A DNA stretch of 6,344 nt from an uncultured Mucispirillum sp. (GTDB taxonomy: Bacteria > Chrysiogenota > Deferribacteres > Deferribacterales > Mucispirillaceae). The notes below the pieces were generated by a model. That model was not told where the DNA came from. It ran no database searches and worked only from the letters and a program-made list of their open reading frames with translations. Position numbers and translations under genes: made by a program. The stretch lies in contig CALADT010000297.1 of assembly GCA_937890655.1 (NCBI GenBank), positions 1-6,344 on the forward strand. The letters are read 5' to 3'. Below are positions 1-5,906 of the stretch, piece after piece (position 1 is the stretch's first letter; every line of letters begins with the position of its first letter).

Positions 1-246
1 TATTTCCACAGGTTTTGCATTACTTTTCATAGGTGTAATAGTCCATAAAAATGACGAACTTATAACGTTTTCTGATACTTTAAATGTAACATTACCTACT
101 TTTGCACTATCATGAAAAATATCTGATAAAACCACATCGTTTGAAGTAATTGGTTTATCTTTATCTTCTTCTTTTATAAAATCTTCAGCACAACTAGATA
201 ACATAAATAATAAAATAATTAGTAATAAACTATGTAATTTTTTCAT
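1..246 (-). CDS. Cobalamin-regulated small lipoprotein of unknown function, N-terminal part (runs off the left edge)
   Basis: The frame is open from an ATG at 246-244 to the edge of the window, giving 82 codons without a stop; the C-terminus is missing. A strong Shine-Dalgarno AGGAG (257-253) lies 6 nt upstream, which fixes the start. The protein begins MKKLHS, followed by a hydrophobic stretch (residues 7-16) and a lipobox LSSC with the acylated cysteine at residue 19: a signal peptidase II lipoprotein. The next residues are acidic and lysine-rich (AEDFIKEEDKDK), a flexible tether, then a segment with alternating polar and hydrophobic residues that looks beta-rich (around KVGNVTFKVSENV and SSSFLWTITPMK). 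I recognise no family. A cobalamin riboswitch with its own promoter lies directly upstream on the same strand and the B12 uptake operon is divergent, so I infer a role in cobalamin capture or handling at a membrane surface. The inner- or outer-membrane location cannot be read here. Confidence 0.85.
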   Translation of the reverse strand, partial: MKKLHSLLLIILLFMLSSCAEDFIKEEDKDKPITSNDVVLSDIFHDSAKVGNVTFKVSENVISSSFLWTITPMKSNAKPVEI

Positions 247-301
247 AAATTACTCCTATACTTATAAAATTTAAAAATGAAAAAAGAAAATTGAATAAAA
301 A

Positions 302-331
302 TTATGTGATAAATAATGATATTATACCCAT
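302..331 (-). other. Possible 9-codon leader ORF directly downstream of the minus-strand riboswitch
   Basis: ATG at 331-329 is preceded by GGAGG (342-338) with a 6-nt spacer, which is a better ribosome binding site than that of btuB. The frame reads MGIISLFIT and stops with TAA at 304-302. It is out of frame with the lipoprotein start at 246 and ends 55 nt before it. Its Shine-Dalgarno is inside the L13-type hairpin of the cobalamin riboswitch, so its translation would be the step most directly controlled by the ligand. It could be a real leader peptide, the remnant of a gene start, or chance. No peptide family is recognised. Confidence 0.3.
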
Positions 332-334
332 AAA

Positions 335-347
335 CTTCCTCCCGAAG
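335..347 (-). promoter_or_regulatory. L13-type regulatory hairpin of the minus-strand cobalamin riboswitch
   Basis: The minus strand reads CTTC (347-344), GGGAG (343-339), GAAG (338-335): a 4-bp stem with a 5-nt loop starting 9 nt after helix P1 closes. The segment CGGG (344-341) is complementary to CCCG (463-460) in the C-rich L5 loop of the aptamer, as expected for the L5-L13 kissing interaction of cobalamin riboswitches. The loop and 3' arm contain GGAGG, a Shine-Dalgarno sequence, so docking would hide a ribosome binding site. Confidence 0.55.
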
Positions 348-356
348 AATATTTTT

Positions 357-505
357 TAAGTATGCAACGTCTCCTGGCTTAATATTCAACCTTACTCACT
401 CCTTCCTATTAAACTAAATTCGCTAGTGGTAAATGTGAGCTTGTCCTATATTACAGTTGCGGGGGGCAGCAGTGGTTTTTCACCACGTTTCCGTCCACAC
501 ACTCA
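357..505 (-). promoter_or_regulatory. Cobalamin riboswitch (AdoCbl/B12 element) upstream of the lipoprotein gene
   Basis: Read on the minus strand, the conserved landmarks of the cobalamin aptamer occur in order. These are a P1 5' arm (505-497), GGACGGAAAC (496-487), a T-loop hairpin GTGGT-GAAAA-ACCAC (486-472), the core CCCCCCGCAACTGTAA (466-451), a CTCAC/GTGAG helix (439-435 with 399-395), the CCACT...AGGAAGG element, and the B12 box AAGCCAGGAGACGTTGC (380-364). P1 closes between 505-497 and 365-357 as 9 bp including G-U pairs. The core string is the classical form of the Rfam Cobalamin family. The B12 box deviates slightly at its end (CGTTGC in place of CCTGC). It starts a few bases after the predicted transcription start. 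Which cobalamin form it senses cannot be read with certainty. Confidence 0.93.
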
Positions 506-516
506 TTCACTATGTA

Positions 517-545
517 AAAATATAATTCTTACTTTCTTTTGTCAA
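517..545 (-). promoter_or_regulatory. Sigma70-type promoter for the riboswitch-lipoprotein transcript
   Basis: On the minus strand a perfect -35 box TTGACA lies at 545-540. The -10 is either TATATT (524-519, 15-bp spacer) or TATTTT (522-517, 17-bp spacer). Transcription would start near 510, a few bases before riboswitch helix P1. The exact -10 is uncertain because the stretch is T-rich. Confidence 0.65.
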
Positions 546-581
546 TACATTTTTAACTAAGGAAAAAATTTTAATATTTAC

Positions 582-610
582 TTGTAAAATCAAATTTAAT
601 AATTTATAAT
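582..610 (+). promoter_or_regulatory. Sigma70-type promoter for the btuB-tonB-btuFDC operon
   Basis: TTGTAA (582-587) and a perfect TATAAT (605-610) are separated by exactly 17 bp. The start point would be near 616-618, right at the 5' arm of the plus-strand riboswitch. The promoter is back to back with the minus-strand promoter, with 36 bp between the two -35 boxes, so the two transcripts diverge without overlap. Confidence 0.75.
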
Positions 611-614
611 ATGC

Positions 615-757
615 TTGTAAATTATAAAGGGAATAATGTGTAAATCATTAACCGCTCAAGCGACTGTAATCTGGACTACACCACATTATGCCACTGATAT
701 TTTTTGGGAAGGCGTGGTATAGGTTGAAAGTAAGTCAGGAAACCTGCTAATTTATAA
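615..757 (+). promoter_or_regulatory. Cobalamin riboswitch controlling btuB and the uptake operon
   Basis: Cobalamin aptamer landmarks occur in order. P1 is TTGTAAATTA (615-624) paired with TAATTTATAA (748-757), 10 bp with one G-U. Then come AAAGGGAAT, a T-loop hairpin TAATG/CATTA (634-650), the P5-L5 element CGC-TCAA-GCG (653-662) leading into GACTGTAA (662-669), and a long helix CTACACCAC (676-684) with GTGGTATAG (714-722). Inside it lie the classical GCCACTG (690-696) and GGGAAGGC (706-713), followed by the B12 box AAGTCAGGAAACCTGC (732-747). It differs from its minus-strand neighbour in L5 (TCAA instead of a C-run) and in the T-loop stem. No terminator with a U-tract follows, so control is probably at translation of btuB. 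Confidence 0.95.
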
Positions 758-766
758 AACCATTTA

Positions 767-783
767 TCCACTTGAGTTATGGA
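767..783 (+). promoter_or_regulatory. L13-type hairpin that masks the btuB ribosome binding site
   Basis: TCCA (767-770) can pair with TGGA (780-783), leaving the loop CTTGAGTTA (771-779). CTTGAG (771-776) is exactly complementary to CTCAAG (655-660) in the L5 region of the aptamer, a 6-bp candidate kissing interaction. The 3' arm holds GGA (781-783), 8 nt before the btuB ATG and the best-placed Shine-Dalgarno core there; the AGG at 787-789 is too close to the ATG to be ideal. Ligand-stabilised docking would therefore be expected to block translation. A competing pairing, AACC (758-761) with GGTT (788-791), would cover the AGG instead. Confidence 0.6.
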
Positions 784-791
784 ACTAGGTT

Positions 792-2678
792 ATGAGTAAA
801 ATATATTTTATTATTAATACTTCTTTAATTTTTTTATTATTTTTTTCCTTTTCTTATTCTCAAGAAATAAACAGTAGTCAAGAGATATTTGTAACAGGCC
901 AAATTGTCCCTGTTGTGTCTTCTCGTGCTGGTGTTGGGGTTGATGTTATTACTCAAGAAGATATTCAAGCTATTAAACCTAACACCCTTGATGAGTTACT
1001 ACGTTATGTTTCAGGTATTTCCGTAAAACAAAGTGCAGCAGGTAAACTAACAAGTGTTGGTATCCGTGGTGGTAGTAATGGAACTACTATGATATTAATT
1101 GACGGTAACCCTATAAATGATGCAGCAGGTATTAATAATGATATTGATATTTCATCTATGGCTGTTGATAATATTGAAAGAATAGAAATTTCAAAAGGCC
1201 CCCTTAGTGCTTCACTTGGTAGCTCTGCTATGAACGGTGCTATAAACATTATTACTAAAAAAGGTGGAGATAAACCTGTGGAGTTTTCCACATCATTACA
1301 AAGCTCACTTTTAAGCCAATATTTTATAGGTAATGCCTCACTTTATGGTTCAAAAGATATTGTTGATTATAGAATTAATATAGGGCTTTTATATGATGAA
1401 AATGTGTCGTCTGCTGGAGAAAAATATGGCAATACAGAAAAAGATTCTGATGCAATGGGTAACTACTCTGCATACATTAGGCTAAAACCTATTGATAATT
1501 TAGAGTCTATTTTTTATATAGATTATACTAATAGAACAAGTGATATAGATAATGGCCCTGGAGCTGGTAATGATAACCCTGATTATATACTAGATACAAA
1601 ACGAGTAAACCTTTCTTGGAAAAATATTTATTTATATAATGAGATATGGGAACCATCACTAAAAGTAGCATATACTTATAATAACAGGCTTTATGGTTCA
1701 TCACAATTACTTGCAAATAATGAAAACGATATTTTTGACGGCCACACCATACATGTAGAATATGAAAATAATATCTATATTCTTGATGAACTTACATTAA
1801 ATTTTGGTCTTGATTATGAGTATATGCAAATAGATACAAAAACTTCACATATTACTTCCCATAAAAACCGTAATAACGTAGCACCATTTATACAAGCAAA
1901 TGTAAACCTATTTGATAGCTGGCTAACTGTTATTTCTTTTAGAGGGCAAAAAGATGAAGAATATGAATTTACACCACTTTATAGAATATCTTCTGTTTAT
2001 GATATAAAATTATTAGATTTACAGTTAAAAGCCTCCGTTGGTAATGGTGCCATGACACCATCACTATACCAACTTTATGACCCTGTTTTTGGTAATAATC
2101 AATTAAAAATGCAGGAAAGTTTAGGCTATGAAGTGGGGTTTTCCAACGGGTTATTAGATAGAAAAATAGTATATGGTGCTTCATGGTTTTATAATAAATA
2201 TGATAATATGCTTACATGGGGAACATATATTGATAGTGATAACAGCAGGAAAACAGGTTTTTACAATGAACTTTTTGCCATAACTTATGGGGTGGAAGCA
2301 AATGTGGAAGTTGACCCTATAAAATATATTAAATTTGGAATAACTTATACATGGTTGCAGACTTTTAACGCATACGGCAGACCACTTGAAAGAAAACCGG
2401 AACATCAAGTAAACGCATATGTTTATATAACACCTATTCAACAGCTAAAACTTATGCTTGGAGTTATATATAATGGGGAAAGTGTAGCAACCCATTATGA
2501 TGCAGCAGAAATAAATGATGATTACTATCTTTTAAATGCCTCCATAAGTTATGCAATAAATGATAATATTGAAGTCTACTTAAAAGGAACAAACCTAACA
2601 AATACTTATTATGAAGAAATTTCTGGCTATGGCACAAAAGGAGTAGAAGTATTTGCAGGTTTAAAAGCAAAGATATAG
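792..2678 (+). CDS. btuB: BtuB-like TonB-dependent outer-membrane cobalamin receptor
   Basis: 628 residues, close to the usual length of about 600 for BtuB. A signal peptide (1-23, cleavage likely after SYS) is followed by a TonB-box-like EIFVTG (31-36). The plug domain (about 48-157) carries the family signatures IRGGSNGTTMILIDG (91-105) and IERIEISKGPLSASLGS (128-144), ending in NGAINIITKKG. The rest (about 160-628) is an alternating-pattern beta-barrel ending in a typical last strand after GYGTKGVEVFAGL. Aspartate-rich loops (KDSD 217-220, DID 251-253, and NDNPDYILD 260-268) fall where BtuB carries its calcium and cobalamin binding loops; the equivalence is inferred. The last residue is Ile, not the usual aromatic. 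The start is fixed by the signal peptide. The cobalamin riboswitch just upstream and the btuFDC genes downstream support cobalamin as the substrate. Confidence 0.93.
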   Translation: MSKIYFIINTSLIFLLFFSFSYSQEINSSQEIFVTGQIVPVVSSRAGVGVDVITQEDIQAIKPNTLDELLRYVSGISVKQSAAGKLTSVGIRGGSNGTTMILIDGNPINDAAGINNDIDISSMAVDNIERIEISKGPLSASLGSSAMNGAINIITKKGGDKPVEFSTSLQSSLLSQYFIGNASLYGSKDIVDYRINIGLLYDENVSSAGEKYGNTEKDSDAMGNYSAYIRLKPIDNLESIFYIDYTNRTSDIDNGPGAGNDNPDYILDTKRVNLSWKNIYLYNEIWEPSLKVAYTYNNRLYGSSQLLANNENDIFDGHTIHVEYENNIYILDELTLNFGLDYEYMQIDTKTSHITSHKNRNNVAPFIQANVNLFDSWLTVISFRGQKDEEYEFTPLYRISSVYDIKLLDLQLKASVGNGAMTPSLYQLYDPVFGNNQLKMQESLGYEVGFSNGLLDRKIVYGASWFYNKYDNMLTWGTYIDSDNSRKTGFYNELFAITYGVEANVEVDPIKYIKFGITYTWLQTFNAYGRPLERKPEHQVNAYVYITPIQQLKLMLGVIYNGESVATHYDAAEINDDYYLLNASISYAINDNIEVYLKGTNLTNTYYEEISGYGTKGVEVFAGLKAKI

Positions 2679-2679
2679 T

Positions 2680-3285
2680 ATGAAAACACTTACATTTACT
2701 ATTATTATTTCATGTATTTTACATATTTTATTATTTACACATTTTAGTAATAGTAAAAAAAATGATAATATAAACTTTTCAGCACAGGAAAGTATTGTTA
2801 TGGTATCCATAATGCAGTCCCAAAAAGGAGTTATTACAGAAGATAATACTATTAATAAAGATGATAATAACCAGCAGGCGCATGATAACAAAAAAGATAT
2901 TGTAACAAATAAACAAGGGTATTCTAAAAAGAAAAAAGAAAATAAAAAACAAGTGTTAAAAAATGCAAAACAAGGCTCTTATGCCCATAATGAAAGCACT
3001 ACTTTTAAAAACGGATATGCTTCTTATATACCTTCTCCAAAATACCCTCTTTCTTCTAGGAGAAATAAAGAAGAAGGAACTGTAATATTTAATATACAAA
3101 TTAATAAGGAAGGTAAAATGGTAAAATATAAAATAGTTTCATCAAGTGGGTATAAAAAACTAGATAATGCTGCAGAAAATTCCATAAAATATGCTAAATT
3201 CCAACCTGCATATAAAAACGGAATAGCTTTAGAAAGTAATATTGATTTAAAAATAACATTTCAACTACAAGGGGAAAATAAATGA
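2680..3285 (+). CDS. tonB: TonB energy-transducing protein
   Basis: 201 residues, somewhat shorter than the 239 of E. coli TonB. An N-terminal membrane helix (about 4-21) carries S11 and H15 with the S-x3-H spacing of the TonB motif that contacts ExbB/ExbD. A hydrophilic periplasmic linker follows (about 25-117), rich in Lys, Asn and Asp and without a single proline, unlike the Pro-rich linker of classical TonB. The C-terminal domain (about 118-197) has the family pattern: YP (122-123), EGTVIFNIQINKEGKM, SSSG (154-157), LDNAA (161-165), FQPA (174-177). The gene starts 1 bp after the btuB stop with only a weak ribosome binding site, suggesting translational coupling to btuB and hence riboswitch control. 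No exbB or exbD is in the window, so partners must be encoded elsewhere. It is probably dedicated to this receptor. Confidence 0.92.
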   Translation: MKTLTFTIIISCILHILLFTHFSNSKKNDNINFSAQESIVMVSIMQSQKGVITEDNTINKDDNNQQAHDNKKDIVTNKQGYSKKKKENKKQVLKNAKQGSYAHNESTTFKNGYASYIPSPKYPLSSRRNKEEGTVIFNIQINKEGKMVKYKIVSSSGYKKLDNAAENSIKYAKFQPAYKNGIALESNIDLKITFQLQGENK

Positions 3286-4175
3286 CTAAAATAAAAGAAA
3301 ATATTATATTTTTCATAACTATCTTTTTTATTCTTTTTTTACTATTAGCATCTATATTTTTATACTTAAACAGTGAAAAACTAAAAGTTGAAAAAGATAA
3401 TTTAAGAATAATAAGCCTTTCTCCTAGTATTACTGAATTTATATATGATATAGGTTTAAATAAATACCTTGTGGCTAATACTACTTTTTGTAACTACCCA
3501 GATGATGCGAAAAATAAACTAAAAATAGGCACTTTTAGTGATGTTAATTATGAATATATTGCATCATTAAAAATTAATACTGTTATACTTGAAAGCCATA
3601 TGGAAAAACAAAAAGAAATCTTTGAAAAAATGGGCTATAAGGTTATTGTTGTAAAAAATAATACTATTAATGATATATTAAATACATATGACACTTTAGG
3701 AAAAGCCTTTCATATGGAAGATATTACAAATAAGAAAAAACAAAATATAATAGATAAAATAAATAATATAAAATCAAATATTAAAAACAATAATAAAAAT
3801 ATTTCTGCTGTTATATCTATTTATAGAGATTATTCAAGTAATGTAAAATCATTAACAGTTGTAGGTGGAAATAATATATATAGTGATATTTTAGAAATAT
3901 TAAATATTAATAATCCATTTAATAAATATGCTCCATATACAAATATAAGTGTGGAAGCACTTATAAAAAGTAACCCTGATATTATTTTTGATATGTATCA
4001 TGGAGAAAATAGCCAAAATATAGAAAAACAATGGGAGCTACTGCCTATAAAAGCCGTTAATAATAACCATATTATTGTGCTTTCTGATACATATTTAACT
4101 TTACCAGGGCCTAGAATTTATTTAATATTAGAAGAGTTTGCAAAACAAGTGCAAAAGGTTATGATAAATGATTAA
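3282..4175 (+). CDS. btuF: Periplasmic cobalamin-binding protein BtuF-like, membrane-anchored
   Basis: 297 residues of the BtuF/FepB class III substrate-binding fold. The N lobe begins RIISLSPSITEFIYDIG (42-58), then NYPDDAKN (71-78), IGTFSDVNYEYIASLKINTVI (82-102), matching the usual helical-backbone binding proteins. The linker helix lies around 128-170, and the C lobe includes ISVEALIKSNPDIIF (222-236). Glu91 and Glu225 lie where the two lobes of this family usually carry glutamates that dock on the permease (inferred from pattern). The N-terminus has a long hydrophobic helix (about 8-29) with neither a lipobox cysteine nor a clear signal peptidase I site, so the protein may stay tethered to the inner membrane. 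ATG overlaps the tonB stop (ATGA), with AAGGGG (3269-3274) 7 nt upstream. The cobalamin assignment rests on the riboswitch and on btuB; by sequence alone a siderophore-binding protein would also fit. Confidence 0.87.
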   Translation: MTKIKENIIFFITIFFILFLLLASIFLYLNSEKLKVEKDNLRIISLSPSITEFIYDIGLNKYLVANTTFCNYPDDAKNKLKIGTFSDVNYEYIASLKINTVILESHMEKQKEIFEKMGYKVIVVKNNTINDILNTYDTLGKAFHMEDITNKKKQNIIDKINNIKSNIKNNNKNISAVISIYRDYSSNVKSLTVVGGNNIYSDILEILNINNPFNKYAPYTNISVEALIKSNPDIIFDMYHGENSQNIEKQWELLPIKAVNNNHIIVLSDTYLTLPGPRIYLILEEFAKQVQKVMIND

Positions 4176-4932
4176 AATAGAAAATATTGACTATTATATT
4201 AATAAAAACCATATATTAAAAAATATATCATGCACCATAAATCATGGGGAAATGGTTGCAATTATTGGTCCAAACGGTGCAGGCAAATCCACCCTTGCAA
4301 ATATAATAACAGGTATTTATAAAGTAAAAAATGGCAATATTTATTTATATAATAAAAATATATATGACTATAACAAAAAAGATAGAGCAAAATTAATAAG
4401 CTATGTGCCACAAGATTATACTTTTACTGTATCAGACTTTACAGCTTATGAATATACTGCAACAGGCAGATATCCTTACCTTGATTATTTTGGCACATTA
4501 ACACATAAAGATAAAGAAAAAATAGAATATTACATGAACTTAACAAATACATACCACTTAAAAGAAAGGCATATTTCCACATTAAGTGGTGGAGAACGTC
4601 AAAGAGTTAGTATTGCTGCTGCCTTAACTCAAGAAGCAGAGTTTATTATTCTTGATGAAGTTTCATCATATCTTGACCCAAAAACAAAATACGATATAAA
4701 CAACCTTTTAATAAAACTAAACCAAGAAAATAAATACACTATAATTATGGTTACCCATGATTTAAATTATGCCCTTTCTGCTAACTCTAATTTCCTATGT
4801 TTAAAAAATGGAAGTCTATTATGCTATAAAACCACAAAAGAAATGGTGGAAAATCAAATATTTAATACTCTTTTTAATATGGAATTTACATATATTAATT
4901 ATGAAAATAAGGAGATTGTTATACCAAAATGA
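4168..4932 (+). CDS. btuD: ABC transporter ATPase of the cobalamin importer (BtuD/FecE/FhuC family)
   Basis: 254 residues, normal for this family. Walker A GPNGAGKST (34-42), Q-loop Gln82 in YVPQD, ABC signature LSGGERQRV (139-147), Walker B FIILDE (159-164) with catalytic Glu164, D-loop SSYLDP (166-171), and switch His197 in MVTHDL are all present, so the enzyme should be active. It hydrolyses ATP in the cytoplasm and drives the BtuC permease. The sequence after Walker B is DEVSSYLD where DEPTSxLD is most common, a mild variation. The start overlaps the btuF end by 8 bp, with AAGG (4155-4158) 9 nt upstream; the stop overlaps the btuC start by 4 bp. Related ATPases serve ferric siderophore importers; cobalamin is assigned from context. 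Confidence 0.92.
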   Translation: MIKIENIDYYINKNHILKNISCTINHGEMVAIIGPNGAGKSTLANIITGIYKVKNGNIYLYNKNIYDYNKKDRAKLISYVPQDYTFTVSDFTAYEYTATGRYPYLDYFGTLTHKDKEKIEYYMNLTNTYHLKERHISTLSGGERQRVSIAAALTQEAEFIILDEVSSYLDPKTKYDINNLLIKLNQENKYTIIMVTHDLNYALSANSNFLCLKNGSLLCYKTTKEMVENQIFNTLFNMEFTYINYENKEIVIPK

Positions 4933-5906
4933 ATAAAAATAATAAAATATATTTGCTTGTGTTACTATCTATTATAATTATTATTTCTGCTCCTTTTATA
5001 GGTATGGTCAATCTTGATTATAATAATTTATTTACTACAAATTCCACAGATAATTTTATACTTTTTAATACAAGAATACCACGTGTATTAGCTGGGTTTT
5101 TAGCAGGGGGCGTTCTTGCTGTTAGTGGGCTTGTGTTTCAAGCTGTATTTAAAAACCCACTGGCTACGCCATTTACATTAGGTGTGGCAGGTGGTGCTTC
5201 CTTTGGTGCTGCTTTATTTATTTATATAGGTGTAAATAATGCTGTATTATTTTATTTTGGTATAACATTTGCATCAATGATAGGTGCTTTATTAATAATA
5301 TTATTAGTGTATCTGCTTTCTATTTTTACAAAAAAGTTATACGGTAATACATTACTACTTTCAGGTGTTGCTGTTAGTTTTTTTACATCGGCACTTATTA
5401 TGTTTATGCAATATTTTTCAAATGCAGAAAATTCATACAAAATAACACGTTATATGATAGGAACCCTTACAAATATTTCCCTTGAAAATACCCTGCTTTT
5501 AATTCCCTTTGTGGCTGTTGCTTTTATAATAATATATTCTTACCATAAAGAGTTAGATATTATATCCACAGGAAGCCATATTGCTGAAAGTAGAGGTATA
5601 AACGTTACAAAAACTATTACTATTCTTTATTTCACTGTTTCATTAATAGTTGCTACTGTTACTGCTGTTACAGGGCCTATTGGGTTTGTGGGTATGATGG
5701 TGCCACATATTATTCGTATGATTATATCATGCCAAAATAAAATATTAATCCCTACAGCTTTTATTTCAGGTGGTGCCTTTTTAGTATTATGTGATACATT
5801 TGCAAGGGTGGTTGTTGCCCCTGTTGAACTACCTGTTGCTATTATAACTTCACTTTTAGGAGCACCATTTTTTATATTTTTAATAATTAAAGGAAATAAA
5901 TATTAG
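4929..5906 (+). CDS. btuC: Cobalamin ABC importer permease (BtuC/FecCD family)
   Basis: 325 residues, essentially the length of E. coli BtuC (326). Strongly hydrophobic, about ten membrane helices expected; it works as a homodimer in the inner membrane with two BtuD. Family signatures are clear: TRIPRVLAGFLAGG (48-61), GLVFQAVFKNPLATPFTLG (67-85), the cytoplasmic coupling segment STGSHIAESRGI (213-224) that contacts the ATPase, GPIGFVGMMVPHIIR (249-263), and ELPVAIITSLLGAPFF (300-315). The ATG overlaps the btuD stop (ATGA). AAGGAG (4909-4914) lies 14 nt upstream, rather far, so coupling to btuD translation is likely. It is the last gene of the operon: its TAG shares bases with the stop of the convergent gene. 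Confidence 0.93.
   Translation: MNKNNKIYLLVLLSIIIIISAPFIGMVNLDYNNLFTTNSTDNFILFNTRIPRVLAGFLAGGVLAVSGLVFQAVFKNPLATPFTLGVAGGASFGAALFIYIGVNNAVLFYFGITFASMIGALLIILLVYLLSIFTKKLYGNTLLLSGVAVSFFTSALIMFMQYFSNAENSYKITRYMIGTLTNISLENTLLLIPFVAVAFIIIYSYHKELDIISTGSHIAESRGINVTKTITILYFTVSLIVATVTAVTGPIGFVGMMVPHIIRMIISCQNKILIPTAFISGGAFLVLCDTFARVVVAPVELPVAIITSLLGAPFFIFLIIKGNKY

Noticed and set aside
257..300. T-rich run on the minus strand between the mini-ORF and the lipoprotein as an intrinsic terminator
   Set aside because: No stable stem precedes the T-run, so a terminator cannot be supported.
321..349. Perfect TATAAT on the minus strand (326-321) as an internal promoter for the lipoprotein
   Set aside because: The hexamer at the right distance upstream (349-344, TTCTTC) is a poor -35 and lies in the L13 hairpin; such TATAAT strings are frequent in this base composition.
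1004..2670. Several minus-strand open frames of 60-95 codons inside btuB
   Set aside because: They lie antisense to a clear btuB coding frame, lack ribosome binding sites and domains, and have the composition expected from the antisense of AT-rich codons.
2661..2891. Minus-strand 76-codon frame over the btuB-tonB junction
   Set aside because: Antisense of the real TonB N-terminus and BtuB C-terminus; no features of its own.
5252..5440. Minus-strand 62-codon frame inside btuC
   Set aside because: Antisense shadow of a well-supported permease.
792..5906. Ferric siderophore or heme as the transported substrate
   Set aside because: The protein families allow it, but a cobalamin riboswitch immediately in front of the operon and the BtuB-type receptor favour B12; no Fur-box-like site was evident in the leader.
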